A stretch of 64,000 nt of DNA from Phytohabitans aurantiacus (GTDB lineage: Bacteria > Actinomycetota > Actinomycetes > Mycobacteriales > Micromonosporaceae): positions 62,001-126,000 of the forward strand of contig NZ_BSDI01000040.1 of the NCBI RefSeq assembly GCF_027923225.1, in the 5' to 3' direction. Under the pieces are notes generated by a model. It ran no database searches and had not been told where the DNA came from. It worked only from the letters and a program-made list of their open reading frames with translations. This document shows positions 33,233-41,284 of the stretch, piece after piece. The stretch's first letter is position 1. The number at the start of each line of letters is the position of its first letter. Both the position numbers and the translations under genes were made by a program.

Positions 33233-34018
33233 GTGCCGGGCGAAGCGCTGGGTCTGGGGGTCACGTTCGCGTTGGCGTTCGCGTCGGCGGCGTTCTTCCT
33301 CTTCCTGCGCTGTGAGGGCAAGGGCCGGCCGTTCGGTCCGAGTAGCAGGTGGTGGGCGCTCGCGGTGGTCGGGATCACGAGCGCCCTGTCCACGGCGGTC
33401 GCGTTCGCCGGCGTCACGCTGCTGAGCCACCTGCCGCACGCCTTCCTCGGTGTCGGCGTCGCGGCGCCGAGTTGGCTGTGGCTCGGGCAGATCCGTAACA
33501 ACGGTGAGGCCCGGCGCAACCTGGCCCGCGACGCGTCGACGTTATGGCTGGCGCGGCTGCTGGCCCGGATGCACGAGGGGATGGCCGACGACCGAGACAC
33601 CTGGTGCGAGCGGCGCGTCGATCCCATGTGGAGCACCGACGAGCTGCACATGGCGGCGCGCGTCTACCAGGAGTACCTGCGGGAGCGGCTGTCGCTGGAA
33701 GAGAAGCGGCGAGCGAGGATCCATGCCGTGCTCAGCGGGATCGAGACGCGGCTGGGCATCGTGCAGATCATCGAAAACGGAGTGGCGCGGCAGAAGGTCG
33801 AGGTCGCGTTGGACGAGGCGCGCGTGACCCGAGAGCCGCGCTACCGGCGGTACCTGGACGATCTGGGGCGGCTGGCGAACATCCTGCGGCACGACGCGGA
33901 GCGCGATCTGGTGCGACTGATAAGCGTCGGCTACGCCGCGGGGTACCGGAAAATGCCCTGCTACCGGCCGGCGCCAATGGTCAACCGGCGAGTCTCGGCT
34001 CCCGCGAGCGGAGGGTGA
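33233..34018 (+). CDS. Hypothetical membrane protein with cytoplasmic helical domain
   Basis: A 261-residue protein not recognised as a known family. Two N-terminal membrane helices (GLGVTFALAFASAAFFLFL and ALAVVGITSALSTAVAFAGV, continuing into a third hydrophobic patch) are followed by a charged alpha-helical cytoplasmic region of about 160 residues. GTG 33233 is preferred over GTG 33200 because GAGAGGGG lies upstream of it. The 3' end overlaps the convergent XRE-type gene by 38 bases. It contains a TTA codon at 33542-33544. Confidence 0.6.
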   Translation: MPGEALGLGVTFALAFASAAFFLFLRCEGKGRPFGPSSRWWALAVVGITSALSTAVAFAGVTLLSHLPHAFLGVGVAAPSWLWLGQIRNNGEARRNLARDASTLWLARLLARMHEGMADDRDTWCERRVDPMWSTDELHMAARVYQEYLRERLSLEEKRRARIHAVLSGIETRLGIVQIIENGVARQKVEVALDEARVTREPRYRRYLDDLGRLANILRHDAERDLVRLISVGYAAGYRKMPCYRPAPMVNRRVSAPASGG

Positions 34019-34223
34019 GGTCGATCTCGGCGCCGAGAGCGTCGATCACCGATCCGAGGGTGCGAAGGGTGAGGTTTTCATCGCCGGAGAGGATCTGGCT
34101 GACCCGCCCGGGCGAGACGCCCATCGTCGAGGCCAGCTCGGCACGGGTGATCTTGTGCTCTCGCATATACCACGTCACCTCGTCGACGATGACACGCAAG
34201 AGATCGAAAGACTCGCGAGCCAT
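33981..34223 (-). CDS. XRE-family helix-turn-helix regulator
   Basis: An 80-residue DNA-binding protein. The HTH is ITRAELASTMGVSPGRVSQILSG (read in two parts), followed by LTLRTLGSVIDALGAEIDL, the common layout of stand-alone XRE regulators and HigA/MqsA-like antitoxins. No toxin gene adjoins it, so a regulator is more likely. It is preceded by a clear promoter with an overlapping palindrome that may be its own operator. Confidence 0.88.
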   Translation of the reverse strand: MARESFDLLRVIVDEVTWYMREHKITRAELASTMGVSPGRVSQILSGDENLTLRTLGSVIDALGAEIDLTLRSREPRLAG

Positions 34224-34258
34224 GAGTCACGCCCCCTGTGCCGAGCTACCAGACCTCA

Positions 34259-34287
34259 ACGTTAGCTCTACCTAAACCTTTAGTCAA
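34259..34287 (-). promoter_or_regulatory. Sigma-70-type promoter with overlapping palindromic operator for the XRE gene
   Basis: On the minus strand TTGACT (34287-34282) and TAACGT (34264-34259) are separated by 17 bases. The spacer holds CTAAAGGTTTAG, an inverted repeat with arms CTAAA/TTTAG, and a third half-site (GGTTTAG) lies just upstream. This is consistent with autorepression by the XRE protein. Confidence 0.6.
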
Positions 34288-34299
34288 GCCTAAACCACG

Positions 34300-34509
34300 T
34301 CAGGCGCTGACCAACTCGTATCCGGCTTCGTCGACAGCCTCGCGGACGGCCTGCTCATCGAGGGCCGCGGCGCTCTGGACGGTGACCGTGCCGGAGGTCA
34401 GGTCGACCTGGACGTCATCGACGCCGGGCAGCGCGCCGACCTCGCTGCTGACCGAGTTGACGCAGTGTCCGCAGGTCATGCCCTTCACGCGGAACGTCTG
34501 GGTGATCAC
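34300..34509 (-). CDS. CopZ-like heavy-metal-associated (HMA) chaperone
   Basis: A 69-residue ferredoxin-like HMA protein with GMTCGHC, the Cu(I)-binding CxxC motif. It starts at GTG 34509 after GAGGGAGGGAG. It is divergent from csoR with two palindromes between, so copper-responsive expression is likely. No copper-exporting P-type ATPase is next to it, which is unusual for this gene pair. Confidence 0.9.
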   Translation of the reverse strand: MITQTFRVKGMTCGHCVNSVSSEVGALPGVDDVQVDLTSGTVTVQSAAALDEQAVREAVDEAGYELVSA

Positions 34510-34533
34510 TGGTAGCTCCCTCCCTCGCCAAGT

Positions 34534-34576
34534 TACCCCACCGGGGTATCTGAAACCTAGCATACCCCCGGGGGGT
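34534..34576. promoter_or_regulatory. Two G-tract palindromes, candidate CsoR operators
   Basis: TACCCCACCGGGGTA (34534-34548) is a perfect palindrome, and TACCCCCGGGGGGT (34563-34576) is a second, near-perfect one. CsoR repressors bind such TACCC/GGGTA inverted repeats. Both lie in the 85-base divergent gap between the copZ-like gene and csoR. Confidence 0.75.
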
Positions 34577-34594
34577 TTGACTATCCTTGGAGTC

Positions 34595-34885
34595 ATGACG
34601 ACACCAGTTCGTGGCTACACCGCCAGCAAAGACCAGTTGCTCGCGCGCCTGCGCAGGGTCGAAGGGCAGGTTCGCGGCATCGAGCGGATGGTCGACGACG
34701 ACCGGTACTGCATCGACGTGCTCACCCAGATCTCCGCCATCCAGGCGGCGCTCGACAAGGTCGCGCTCGGCCTTCTCGACGGTCACGCCCGCCACTGCAT
34801 GCACGAGGGTGCCAGCGACGGGCGTGGCGAGGAGATGGCGACGGAGATGATGGCGGCCGTCGGTCGCCTCATGAAACGCGGCTGA
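34595..34885 (+). CDS. csoR: CsoR-family copper-sensing repressor
   Basis: A 96-residue all-helical metalloregulator. Cys39, His64 and Cys68 are spaced as the Cu(I) ligands of CsoR, and LARLRRVEGQVRGIERMVDD is the family N-terminal helix. It represses in the apo form and is released by Cu(I). RcnR/FrmR-type relatives differ in the first ligand, so copper is favoured. It is divergent from the copZ-like gene. Confidence 0.93.
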   Translation: MTTPVRGYTASKDQLLARLRRVEGQVRGIERMVDDDRYCIDVLTQISAIQAALDKVALGLLDGHARHCMHEGASDGRGEEMATEMMAAVGRLMKRG

Positions 34886-34892
34886 AGTGGTG

Positions 34893-34921
34893 CGGGAGCG
34901 CTTCCATCGATAGGCTTGACA
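34893..34921 (+). promoter_or_regulatory. CebR-like box and -35 element upstream of the CBM2 metalloprotease gene
   Basis: CGGGAGCGCTTCCA (34893-34906) matches the actinobacterial cellulose-regulator box TGGGAGCGCTCCCA at 12 of 14 positions. TTGACA (34916-34921) follows; a clear -10 is not obvious. The downstream gene encodes a secreted protein with a cellulose-binding module, which fits cellobiose-responsive control. Confidence 0.5.
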
Positions 34922-34999
34922 TCCAAAGACCGGACATTCACCATGTTCGGTGCATCCTCTCCGGGCGAGGATCGACCCGTCGTCTACCAGAGGATTGCC

Positions 35000-37204
35000 A
35001 TGTCAAATCGGCCATCGTGGCGCCGATATCTGCTGATCGCGACCGCGTTGCTCGCGCTCGGCGTCTCCTTCGGCCTGCCGCGCCTGATGCCCGAAGCGTC
35101 CGCCGCCGCCAAGACCGTCTTCATCCCGGCCCGCTGGCAGAGCACCGGCGAGGTGCCGTGGGCGACGGATCGGACCAGGGAGTCGGCGAACTTCATCCTG
35201 CTGTGGGGTGAGAAGTCGGGCACCAACCCCCTGACCGCGCCGTCGGAGTTCCGCTTCGACCCAGCCAACATCCTGAGCCAGTTGGAGAGCCTGTACTCCT
35301 TCTACGTGAACACGATGCAGTTCACGCCGGAGACCGGGCTCCTGGCCGAGCACAAGATCATCGTGATCGTCACGCGCACCTGGAACCGGACCGCGCTGGA
35401 CGCCTGGGCGACCGGCGGCTCGACGGACGGGCGGGTCGGCGTCATCAACATCGCGCCCGGCGCGGCGCAGCCCGGATCGTGGGGTCTCGCGCACGAGCTC
35501 GCGCACGTGTTCCAGAACTACACGTTCCTGGGTCGCTCCGGCATGGGCTTCACGCACCCGTCGGCCGGCACCTTCTGGGAGGCCAGCGCCGAGTTCATGG
35601 CCATGCAGGTGTACCCGCGCGCGGCAGCCGGTGACCTCACCCGGTGGCTGCGGACGGAAAACCTGTACTACAGCTCGAGCCGCCATCACTACGGCGCGTG
35701 GATGCTGGCGCAGTACATCAAGGACCGTGACGGGCTCGCCATGTTCAACCGGATGTGGAACGAGGCCCGCAACACCGAGCACCCGCTCGAGACGTACCGG
35801 CGGATCGCGAACATCTCGCACACCGAGCTGAACCGCCGCCTCGGCGAGTACGCCCAGCACAACGTCACCTGGGACTACACGAACCGCGCCGACTTCATCG
35901 GGTTCATCAACAACGTGTACGGGGCGGGCTTCCTCAACGCGTACAAGGGTGTGCCGGTCGAGGCGGTCAACGCCAGCGCCCGCCACTACCGGATCTCGGA
36001 CGCGATGGCACCGTCGGACTACGGATACAACAAGATCAAGCTTGTACCGGACAGCAGCGGCGCGCTGATCCGGCTGCACCTCAAGGGACACGCCGAGACC
36101 GGCGCCACGGGCTGGACGTTCGGCTTCGTCGCGGTCCGCAACGGCAGCACCCCGCGGTACGGGCCACTGACCCAGGGCACCAGCGGGCAGATCAGCTTCC
36201 AGACGCAGGCCGGTGAGACCGAGGTGTACCTGGTCGTCACCGGTACGCCGGCGACCGCCGTGCCCAAGTACGGCTTCCTCGACGGCTGGTCGAAGAACCG
36301 CCGGTACCCGTACGAGTTCCGCATTTCCGGCGCGATCCCGGACGGTCACCAGGCTGGGTACCAGAAGCCGGCGGCGACCAACGGCGGGCGCTGGCACTCC
36401 AACGGTGGAGGCTGGGTCGCCGGCAACGCCAGCGTGGCGTCGACCGCGTACGTCGGCCCCCGCGCGGCGGTCTTCAGCGGCACGGTGAGCGGCAACGCCC
36501 GGATCGAAGACCTCGCGTGGGTCAACGGCGGCACGGTCACCGGCAACGCGATCGTCCGGCACAACGCGATCGTCCACGGTGGAGTGACCATCGGCGGCAG
36601 CGCCATCATCGGCGGTGACGCCGAACCACCGGCCGGTCCCACCGGCGGCAACTGCTCGTCCGGGACGTACCTGCTGTTCAACCCGGACCGGGCCTGCGGC
36701 AGCGGCTCGACCGAGGTCGACGTCAACCCGGCACACGGCACGTTCACCACCGAGGAACTCGCCATCACCGGTGACACGAACCCGACCACGCCGCCGCCCG
36801 CGACGACGCCGCCGGCCACCACGCCTCCCGCGACGACCCCGCCGGCGACGACGCCGCCGCCCGCGACAACCCCTCCACCCGCCACGACACCGCCGCCTTC
36901 CGGAGCGGGATGCAGCGCGACATACACCATTACCAGCCAGTGGCAGGGCGGGTTCCAGGGCGACGTGAGCGTGCGTGCGGGTACGGCACCGATCAACGGC
37001 TGGACGGTGAGCTGGACGTACGCGAACGGCCAGACCATCACCCAGGCGTGGAACGCGACCGTGACCAGCAACGGCGCGAGCGTGCTGGCGCAGAACGTCT
37101 CCTGGAACGGTGCCCTCGCGGCCGGTGCCGGCGCGGCGTTCGGCTTCACCGCGTCGTCGGGTGCGACCAACGCCGTACCCGCGCTGACCTGCACCGCCCG
37201 CTGA
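35000..37204 (+). CDS. Secreted DUF6055/AvrXca-like HExxH protein with beta-helix and CBM2
   Basis: A 734-residue exported protein. A signal peptide (residues 1 to about 37) leads into a metallopeptidase-like domain with HELAH at 165-169 and a GTFWEASAEFMA segment that may give the third metal ligand. This resembles Svx/AvrXca-type proteins of plant-associated bacteria. Residues about 490-540 repeat a GNAxV-like pattern of a left-handed beta-helix. A Thr/Pro linker (about 593-640) joins a C-terminal CBM2 (CSATYTITSQWQGGF ... TC) that should bind cellulose. The start is ATG 35000, after AGAGGA; a longer upstream frame has no signal peptide. Confidence 0.82.
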   Translation: MSNRPSWRRYLLIATALLALGVSFGLPRLMPEASAAAKTVFIPARWQSTGEVPWATDRTRESANFILLWGEKSGTNPLTAPSEFRFDPANILSQLESLYSFYVNTMQFTPETGLLAEHKIIVIVTRTWNRTALDAWATGGSTDGRVGVINIAPGAAQPGSWGLAHELAHVFQNYTFLGRSGMGFTHPSAGTFWEASAEFMAMQVYPRAAAGDLTRWLRTENLYYSSSRHHYGAWMLAQYIKDRDGLAMFNRMWNEARNTEHPLETYRRIANISHTELNRRLGEYAQHNVTWDYTNRADFIGFINNVYGAGFLNAYKGVPVEAVNASARHYRISDAMAPSDYGYNKIKLVPDSSGALIRLHLKGHAETGATGWTFGFVAVRNGSTPRYGPLTQGTSGQISFQTQAGETEVYLVVTGTPATAVPKYGFLDGWSKNRRYPYEFRISGAIPDGHQAGYQKPAATNGGRWHSNGGGWVAGNASVASTAYVGPRAAVFSGTVSGNARIEDLAWVNGGTVTGNAIVRHNAIVHGGVTIGGSAIIGGDAEPPAGPTGGNCSSGTYLLFNPDRACGSGSTEVDVNPAHGTFTTEELAITGDTNPTTPPPATTPPATTPPATTPPATTPPPATTPPPATTPPPSGAGCSATYTITSQWQGGFQGDVSVRAGTAPINGWTVSWTYANGQTITQAWNATVTSNGASVLAQNVSWNGALAAGAGAAFGFTASSGATNAVPALTCTAR

Positions 37205-37243
37205 GGGCTGTACGGGTTAGCGACATACACCGATAATGTGGCG

Positions 37244-37762
37244 ATGACCTCGGAGTGGCTACGCATCTCGCACCGCGAACGGCAGGACGCCGTTCGAGCC
37301 CTGCGTGACGGGGCGCGAGATGGGCGGCTCTCCGAGGTCACGTTCGTCACCCGGCTGCGCATGGCCCTCGAAGCGCGGCGACGCAGCGAGTTGAAAGCGG
37401 TCGTCGGTGACCTGCCGGCCCGTGGCGTGCTGGCCCGGGCGCGGATGCTGCTCGACCGGGCCACCCGCTCCCTCTCACGACCGGCCGTCGCGGCGGCGGT
37501 GCCCGAGATGCAGCTGCGGTTGCCACCCGCCCCGGGCAGCTACGTGATCGGCCGCGACAACGCCTGCGACCTGCGGCTGGCCGACGACACCGTGTCGCGC
37601 CGGCACGCGGTGCTGACGGGTAACGACGGGCAGTGGACGCTGTCCGACCTGGGATCCACGAACGGCAGCCGCATCAACGGGTGGAAGCTCCAGGCACCCT
37701 CGCCGGTCCGTCCCGGCGACGTCGTCGATCTGGGCTCCCAACGCCTACGCATAGTTTCGTGA
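37244..37762 (+). CDS. DUF1707-FHA domain protein
   Basis: A 172-residue cytoplasmic protein. Residues 1-60 (ISHRERQDAVRALRDGARDGRLS) are a DUF1707 domain. Residues 95-172 are a forkhead-associated domain: YVIGRDNACDLRL, SRRHAVL and LGSTNGSRING are the phosphothreonine-binding loops. It probably reads a Ser/Thr kinase signal. The stop TGA lies inside a family A repeat. The convergent neighbour is a CotH kinase-like protein, but that one is exported, so a direct partnership is doubtful. Confidence 0.88.
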   Translation: MTSEWLRISHRERQDAVRALRDGARDGRLSEVTFVTRLRMALEARRRSELKAVVGDLPARGVLARARMLLDRATRSLSRPAVAAAVPEMQLRLPPAPGSYVIGRDNACDLRLADDTVSRRHAVLTGNDGQWTLSDLGSTNGSRINGWKLQAPSPVRPGDVVDLGSQRLRIVS

Positions 37763-37813
37763 TCAGGGCGTCCCTCAAGTCGCTCTAACGACTTGAGGGA
37801 CGCCCTGATCACG
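37758..37813. repeat. Family A palindromic repeat, copy 2
   Basis: Arms CGTGATCAGGGCGTCCCTCA and the exact reverse complement, joined through CAAGTCGCTCTAACGACTTG, so that almost the whole 56 bases form one hairpin. It holds the stop codon of the FHA gene and lies 4 bases from the CotH gene stop, acting as a shared bidirectional terminator. Confidence 0.92.
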
Positions 37814-37816
37814 GGG

Positions 37817-39772
37817 TTACCTGCAGGTGAGGGTGGGGACCGCGTTCGTGCCGGTCCAGGAGCCGATGAAGCCGAATGTGGTGCTGGCGCCGGCACCCAG
37901 CGCGCCGTTGTACGACACGTTCCGGGCGGTCACCGCCGTGCCGCTGGTGGTGACCGTCGCGTTCCACGCCTGGCTGAGGCTCTGACCGTTGGCGAACGTC
38001 CACGTCACCGTCCAGCCGTTGATCGGCGCGGAGCCCGCCACGACCCGCACCTCGGCCTGGAAACCGCCCGTCCATTGGCTGGTCACCGAGTAGGTGGCCG
38101 TGCACCCGGTAGGCGCGGGGGGAGCGCTTGTGGGCGGAGGAGTCGTCGGTGGGGGAGTGGTTGGCGGGGGAGTGGTTGGCGGGGGAGTGGTGCCGCCGCC
38201 GAAGCCGGCCGCACTGTCCAACCAGGACACCCGCTGCGTCAGCCAGGTTCGCATGGCCTGCACCTGGCCCTGCCACGTCGGCGCGGTCGGCGTCTGGAAG
38301 AAGCCCACCTGTGGGGAGCTGAGGTTCGGCCAGCGCTGGAAGTTTCGCTGGGCGGCGTTTGTCAACGGTGCCGCCAGGCTGTCGATGCGCGCGTTGAGGG
38401 AGGAGTTGGACAGCACACCTTGCCGGAGCTCCCGCCAGCGGGTCTTGACGTCCGCGACGAAAGCCGGATCGCGCATCAGGATCTGGAACCAGTCGTTGGC
38501 CGTCGGCTGCCGCGTCTGCTGGTACTGCCAGCCGGCGGTCTGCGTGTTGTTGAAGAACCCGCCGACGCCGAAGCTCAGGTCGTAGTCCCACAGTGGACCG
38601 GCGAAAATCTTCGTATCCCGATCCTTGTGGAAGTACGCGCTGCGCACGTACGCGTCCATCTCCCGGCTCACCTCGTAGATGATGAGCTGGTTGACGAACG
38701 AGCGCACGTCGATCCACGCGCGATACCCGGTTGACGGATCGTTGGCACCGGAAGTGTGCATGAGGTCGTGGAACTGTTGCAGGTGCTGGGTGAGCCACGC
38801 GCGCTGCTGGGTGTTGAGCGGTGACGGGTCCTCGACCTCCAGATAGTTCCAGCAGGTGGCGGCCGGCCCGGTGCACGGCAGGATCGGCTCTTCGGCGGCC
38901 ATCCACTCGAACTTGAAGATGTACCCGCCCTGAATCTTGGGCAGCGTGGTGTCTTCCTCTTCGAGCTGCTTGAGGTCGAGCCGGTCCTTGGAGTTCTTGA
39001 TGGTCTCGACGACCATGTAGACGCCCTGGTAGTCGCTCGCGGCGAGCGGACTGGCATCGGTGTTGAGATAGAACTCCACGAACGCGAACCGTGGCGCGGG
39101 AATGCCCATGTCTCGCCCGAGCCCGTAGACGAACGCGTCCCGGATGAGCGACTTGTCGGTGAACGGCCCGCGCAGCACCCAGTCGGAGTCGGCCGGCATG
39201 CCGAGCACGGCGTGGTCGGCGTCCTCGTTCGCGTTGTCCCAGAACTCCAACCGGTACGGCGCCTTCTCGAACGTCGACGACGACTGCCCGCGCAGCCGTA
39301 CCCCGGCGCGCGTGGCGATGGCCGGCGCCGAACCGAGCGACGCGGGTGCGTTGAAGACCATCGTGGCCGCGTCGACGTACTCCCGACCCGGCTTGCCCTG
39401 GCCGTACGCGTCGACGACGACGAGCGGCAGGTCGTGGCTGGCGTTGAACGACCGTGCGATGTAGAGAGCCGTGCCGGGCGCACCCGTGGCGGCGCCGTTG
39501 ACGAACGCCTGGGCACGCAGCTGCGTGGTCGCCGTTAACCGCAACGGCGCCCCGTACGCCGTCGAACTCGCGGTGGGGAGCTGGCCGTTCGTCGTGTACC
39601 GGATCTGGGCGCCGCTGACCGCGGTGCTCAGGGAAACGTTCACCTCGCCCTGGAAGGTGCCACTGGGTACCGAGAACACGATGTCGCCAGTGAGATCGGC
39701 GGCGGCCCGCACGGGCGGGCTCATGACGGTGACCAGGATCACCGCCAGGGCAGTGGCGGCAGCGCGAAACAC
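37817..39772 (-). CDS. Secreted CotH-kinase-family protein with CBM2
   Basis: A 651-residue exported protein. A signal peptide (residues 1-24) is followed by a chitobiase/FN3-like domain (about 25-90) and a CotH kinase domain (about 105-500) with GPLWDYDLSFGVG near residue 394, matching the metal-binding DxD region of spore-coat kinase CotH. Four TTPPP repeats lead to a CBM2 that closely matches the one at 36900-37200. CotH proteins phosphorylate secreted substrates. The start GTG 39772 follows GGAAGGAG and overlaps the VTC gene by 34 bases, indicating an operon. Confidence 0.87.
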   Translation of the reverse strand: MFRAAATALAVILVTVMSPPVRAAADLTGDIVFSVPSGTFQGEVNVSLSTAVSGAQIRYTTNGQLPTASSTAYGAPLRLTATTQLRAQAFVNGAATGAPGTALYIARSFNASHDLPLVVVDAYGQGKPGREYVDAATMVFNAPASLGSAPAIATRAGVRLRGQSSSTFEKAPYRLEFWDNANEDADHAVLGMPADSDWVLRGPFTDKSLIRDAFVYGLGRDMGIPAPRFAFVEFYLNTDASPLAASDYQGVYMVVETIKNSKDRLDLKQLEEEDTTLPKIQGGYIFKFEWMAAEEPILPCTGPAATCWNYLEVEDPSPLNTQQRAWLTQHLQQFHDLMHTSGANDPSTGYRAWIDVRSFVNQLIIYEVSREMDAYVRSAYFHKDRDTKIFAGPLWDYDLSFGVGGFFNNTQTAGWQYQQTRQPTANDWFQILMRDPAFVADVKTRWRELRQGVLSNSSLNARIDSLAAPLTNAAQRNFQRWPNLSSPQVGFFQTPTAPTWQGQVQAMRTWLTQRVSWLDSAAGFGGGTTPPPTTPPPTTPPPTTPPPTSAPPAPTGCTATYSVTSQWTGGFQAEVRVVAGSAPINGWTVTWTFANGQSLSQAWNATVTTSGTAVTARNVSYNGALGAGASTTFGFIGSWTGTNAVPTLTCR

Positions 39773-40554
39773 GGAGCGGACTCCTTCCGTAGCGGAACGG
39801 GGGCAGCGGTGAAGTGCTGGCGCAGGACGCGCCGCCAGGGTGCGTCCGGCAGGTCGGTGCGCAGGGCGGCCAGACCCGTGGCGTACTTGGAGATGCGGGT
39901 CGGGCGATGTCCGCGCCGCCACAGTCGACGGTCGACAGTGGACACAGCTCGGCTCGTCTTGGTCTCGACCACCGCGAGGCCGGGCAGGTGCAGGCGATGG
40001 TGCCGGTCGTGCCACGACAGGTCGGTGTCGATGGTGACCCGGCTGGCGGTGGCGGGCACGAAGAGCGTGCAGCGGCGGTACCGGGTGACGAGCGTGGGCG
40101 CGAAGCTCGCCTGCTGCCCGAACCCGGTGAGCACGCTGTCGACGAACTCCCGGCCGGGGTCCACTGTGGCGTGGTGCTCGCGGTGGTACGGCGCGCGGTG
40201 CTTGACCGTGTCGCCTCGCGAGCCAGCCACTTTCACCTCGAGCCAGCACGTCGCCGAGTCCACATAGGTGCGCGTGCGCACCTTGAAACGCCGGCGGCGC
40301 CGGTACGCCGTCAGCAGGTAGCTGGTGAGCTCCGGCGTGTCGAAGTACACCGTCTCGTAGGTGAAGACCCGTGTCCCGTCGATGTCCAGGATCTCGGTGC
40401 CCGCTTCCAGGTCGGCGAGCAACGCGTCGACCTCGGTCAGCGGCACCAGGTACTTGCGGTCGACGCGGGTCTGCAGCGCGGCCCGCTCCATGAGGTCGTC
40501 GAGGCCGATCGGCGCCAGGTCCCAGAGGCGGGAGGTCGCGACCAGCGCGCTCAC
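39739..40554 (-). CDS. VTC-domain polyphosphate-polymerase-like protein
   Basis: A 271-residue cytoplasmic protein with the VTC tunnel-fold signature: TRVDRKYLVP (Lys ligand), TVYFDTPEL, RRRRFKVRTRTY, CWLEVKVAG, TRYRR and VVETKTS give the basic and acidic residues that line the tunnel. Eukaryotic VTC proteins make polyphosphate from ATP; bacterial members are largely uncharacterised. GTG 40554 overlaps the DUF4956 stop (GTGA), and the 3' end overlaps the CotH gene, so the three genes are coupled. Confidence 0.88.
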   Translation of the reverse strand: MSALVATSRLWDLAPIGLDDLMERAALQTRVDRKYLVPLTEVDALLADLEAGTEILDIDGTRVFTYETVYFDTPELTSYLLTAYRRRRRFKVRTRTYVDSATCWLEVKVAGSRGDTVKHRAPYHREHHATVDPGREFVDSVLTGFGQQASFAPTLVTRYRRCTLFVPATASRVTIDTDLSWHDRHHRLHLPGLAVVETKTSRAVSTVDRRLWRRGHRPTRISKYATGLAALRTDLPDAPWRRVLRQHFTAAPVPLRKESAPCFALPPLPWR

Positions 40555-41141
40555 CGGTGCGCCGCCAGCATGGGACCGACGCCCACCGGCACCGGCGCGA
40601 TGGCGTACCGCACGTCGACCACCATCGTGTCGTTGACGAGGTCGACGCGCTGGACCGTCACCGCGTGCACCCGGCCGCCGAGGATCTGTTCGAGGTGGGC
40701 GACCAGCGCCACGTGATCGGTGATCGCCGAGTCCAGTACGACGATCTGGTGGCGGTACCGGCGGAACAGCCGGGCGTGGTCGCCGACGAACATCACGACG
40801 ACGATGAGTGCCATCAGCGCCACGTTGCGCCAGAGTGGGTTGGCTTCGAGCGCACCGAGCAGACCGAGCGCCAGCGCCGAGAAGTAGTAGGCGACCTCGT
40901 GCTGGTCCAACTCGGTGGAGCGCAGCCGGATGATCGACAGTACGCCGAAAAGGGCCATGCCGAGACCGAGGCCGGCGCCGATGGTGCTGACGCTCAGCGC
41001 GCTGGCCACGGCAAGGACGCCGACGTTGACGCCGAGGTAGGCGACGACCAGGTCACGCCTGCGGTGGCGCGGGAAGTAGAGCCCGAATACCAGGACACCT
41101 ACCGCGACGACGTCGACCGCGAACAGGGTGAGCTGCGCCAT
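40551..41141 (-). CDS. DUF4956 membrane protein
   Basis: A 196-residue protein with four to five membrane helices in the first 130 residues (LTLFAVDVVAVGVLVFGLYF; LVVAYLGVNVGVLAVASAL; IGAGLGLGMALFGVLSIIRLR; VALMALIVVVMFVG) and a small cytoplasmic C-terminal alpha/beta domain. IRLRSTELDQHEVAYYF after the third helix is the conserved loop of DUF4956. It may form the membrane platform for the VTC protein. ATG 41141 has a GGAGGACC ribosome site. Confidence 0.87.
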   Translation of the reverse strand: MAQLTLFAVDVVAVGVLVFGLYFPRHRRRDLVVAYLGVNVGVLAVASALSVSTIGAGLGLGMALFGVLSIIRLRSTELDQHEVAYYFSALALGLLGALEANPLWRNVALMALIVVVMFVGDHARLFRRYRHQIVVLDSAITDHVALVAHLEQILGGRVHAVTVQRVDLVNDTMVVDVRYAIAPVPVGVGPMLAAHR

Positions 41142-41176
41142 GGGCGATGGTCCTCCCCGGAAACGGGTTATGCTTA

Positions 41177-41191
41177 CCGGAACAATTCCGG
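41177..41191. promoter_or_regulatory. Palindrome in the dnaG / DUF4956 divergent gap
   Basis: CCGGAACAATTCCGG is a perfect inverted repeat (6+3+6) in an AT-richer stretch 36 bases upstream of the DUF4956 start. It is a candidate operator for the three-gene DUF4956-VTC-CotH operon; the repressor is unknown. Confidence 0.45.
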
Positions 41192-41284
41192 AAGAATACT
41201 TGGTTAAATCAATGTTGGTCAATGGAATGTGAGTAACGAAGGGCCGGATCGCCAAGATCAGGTTCGCGAGGCAGGATGTACGGC

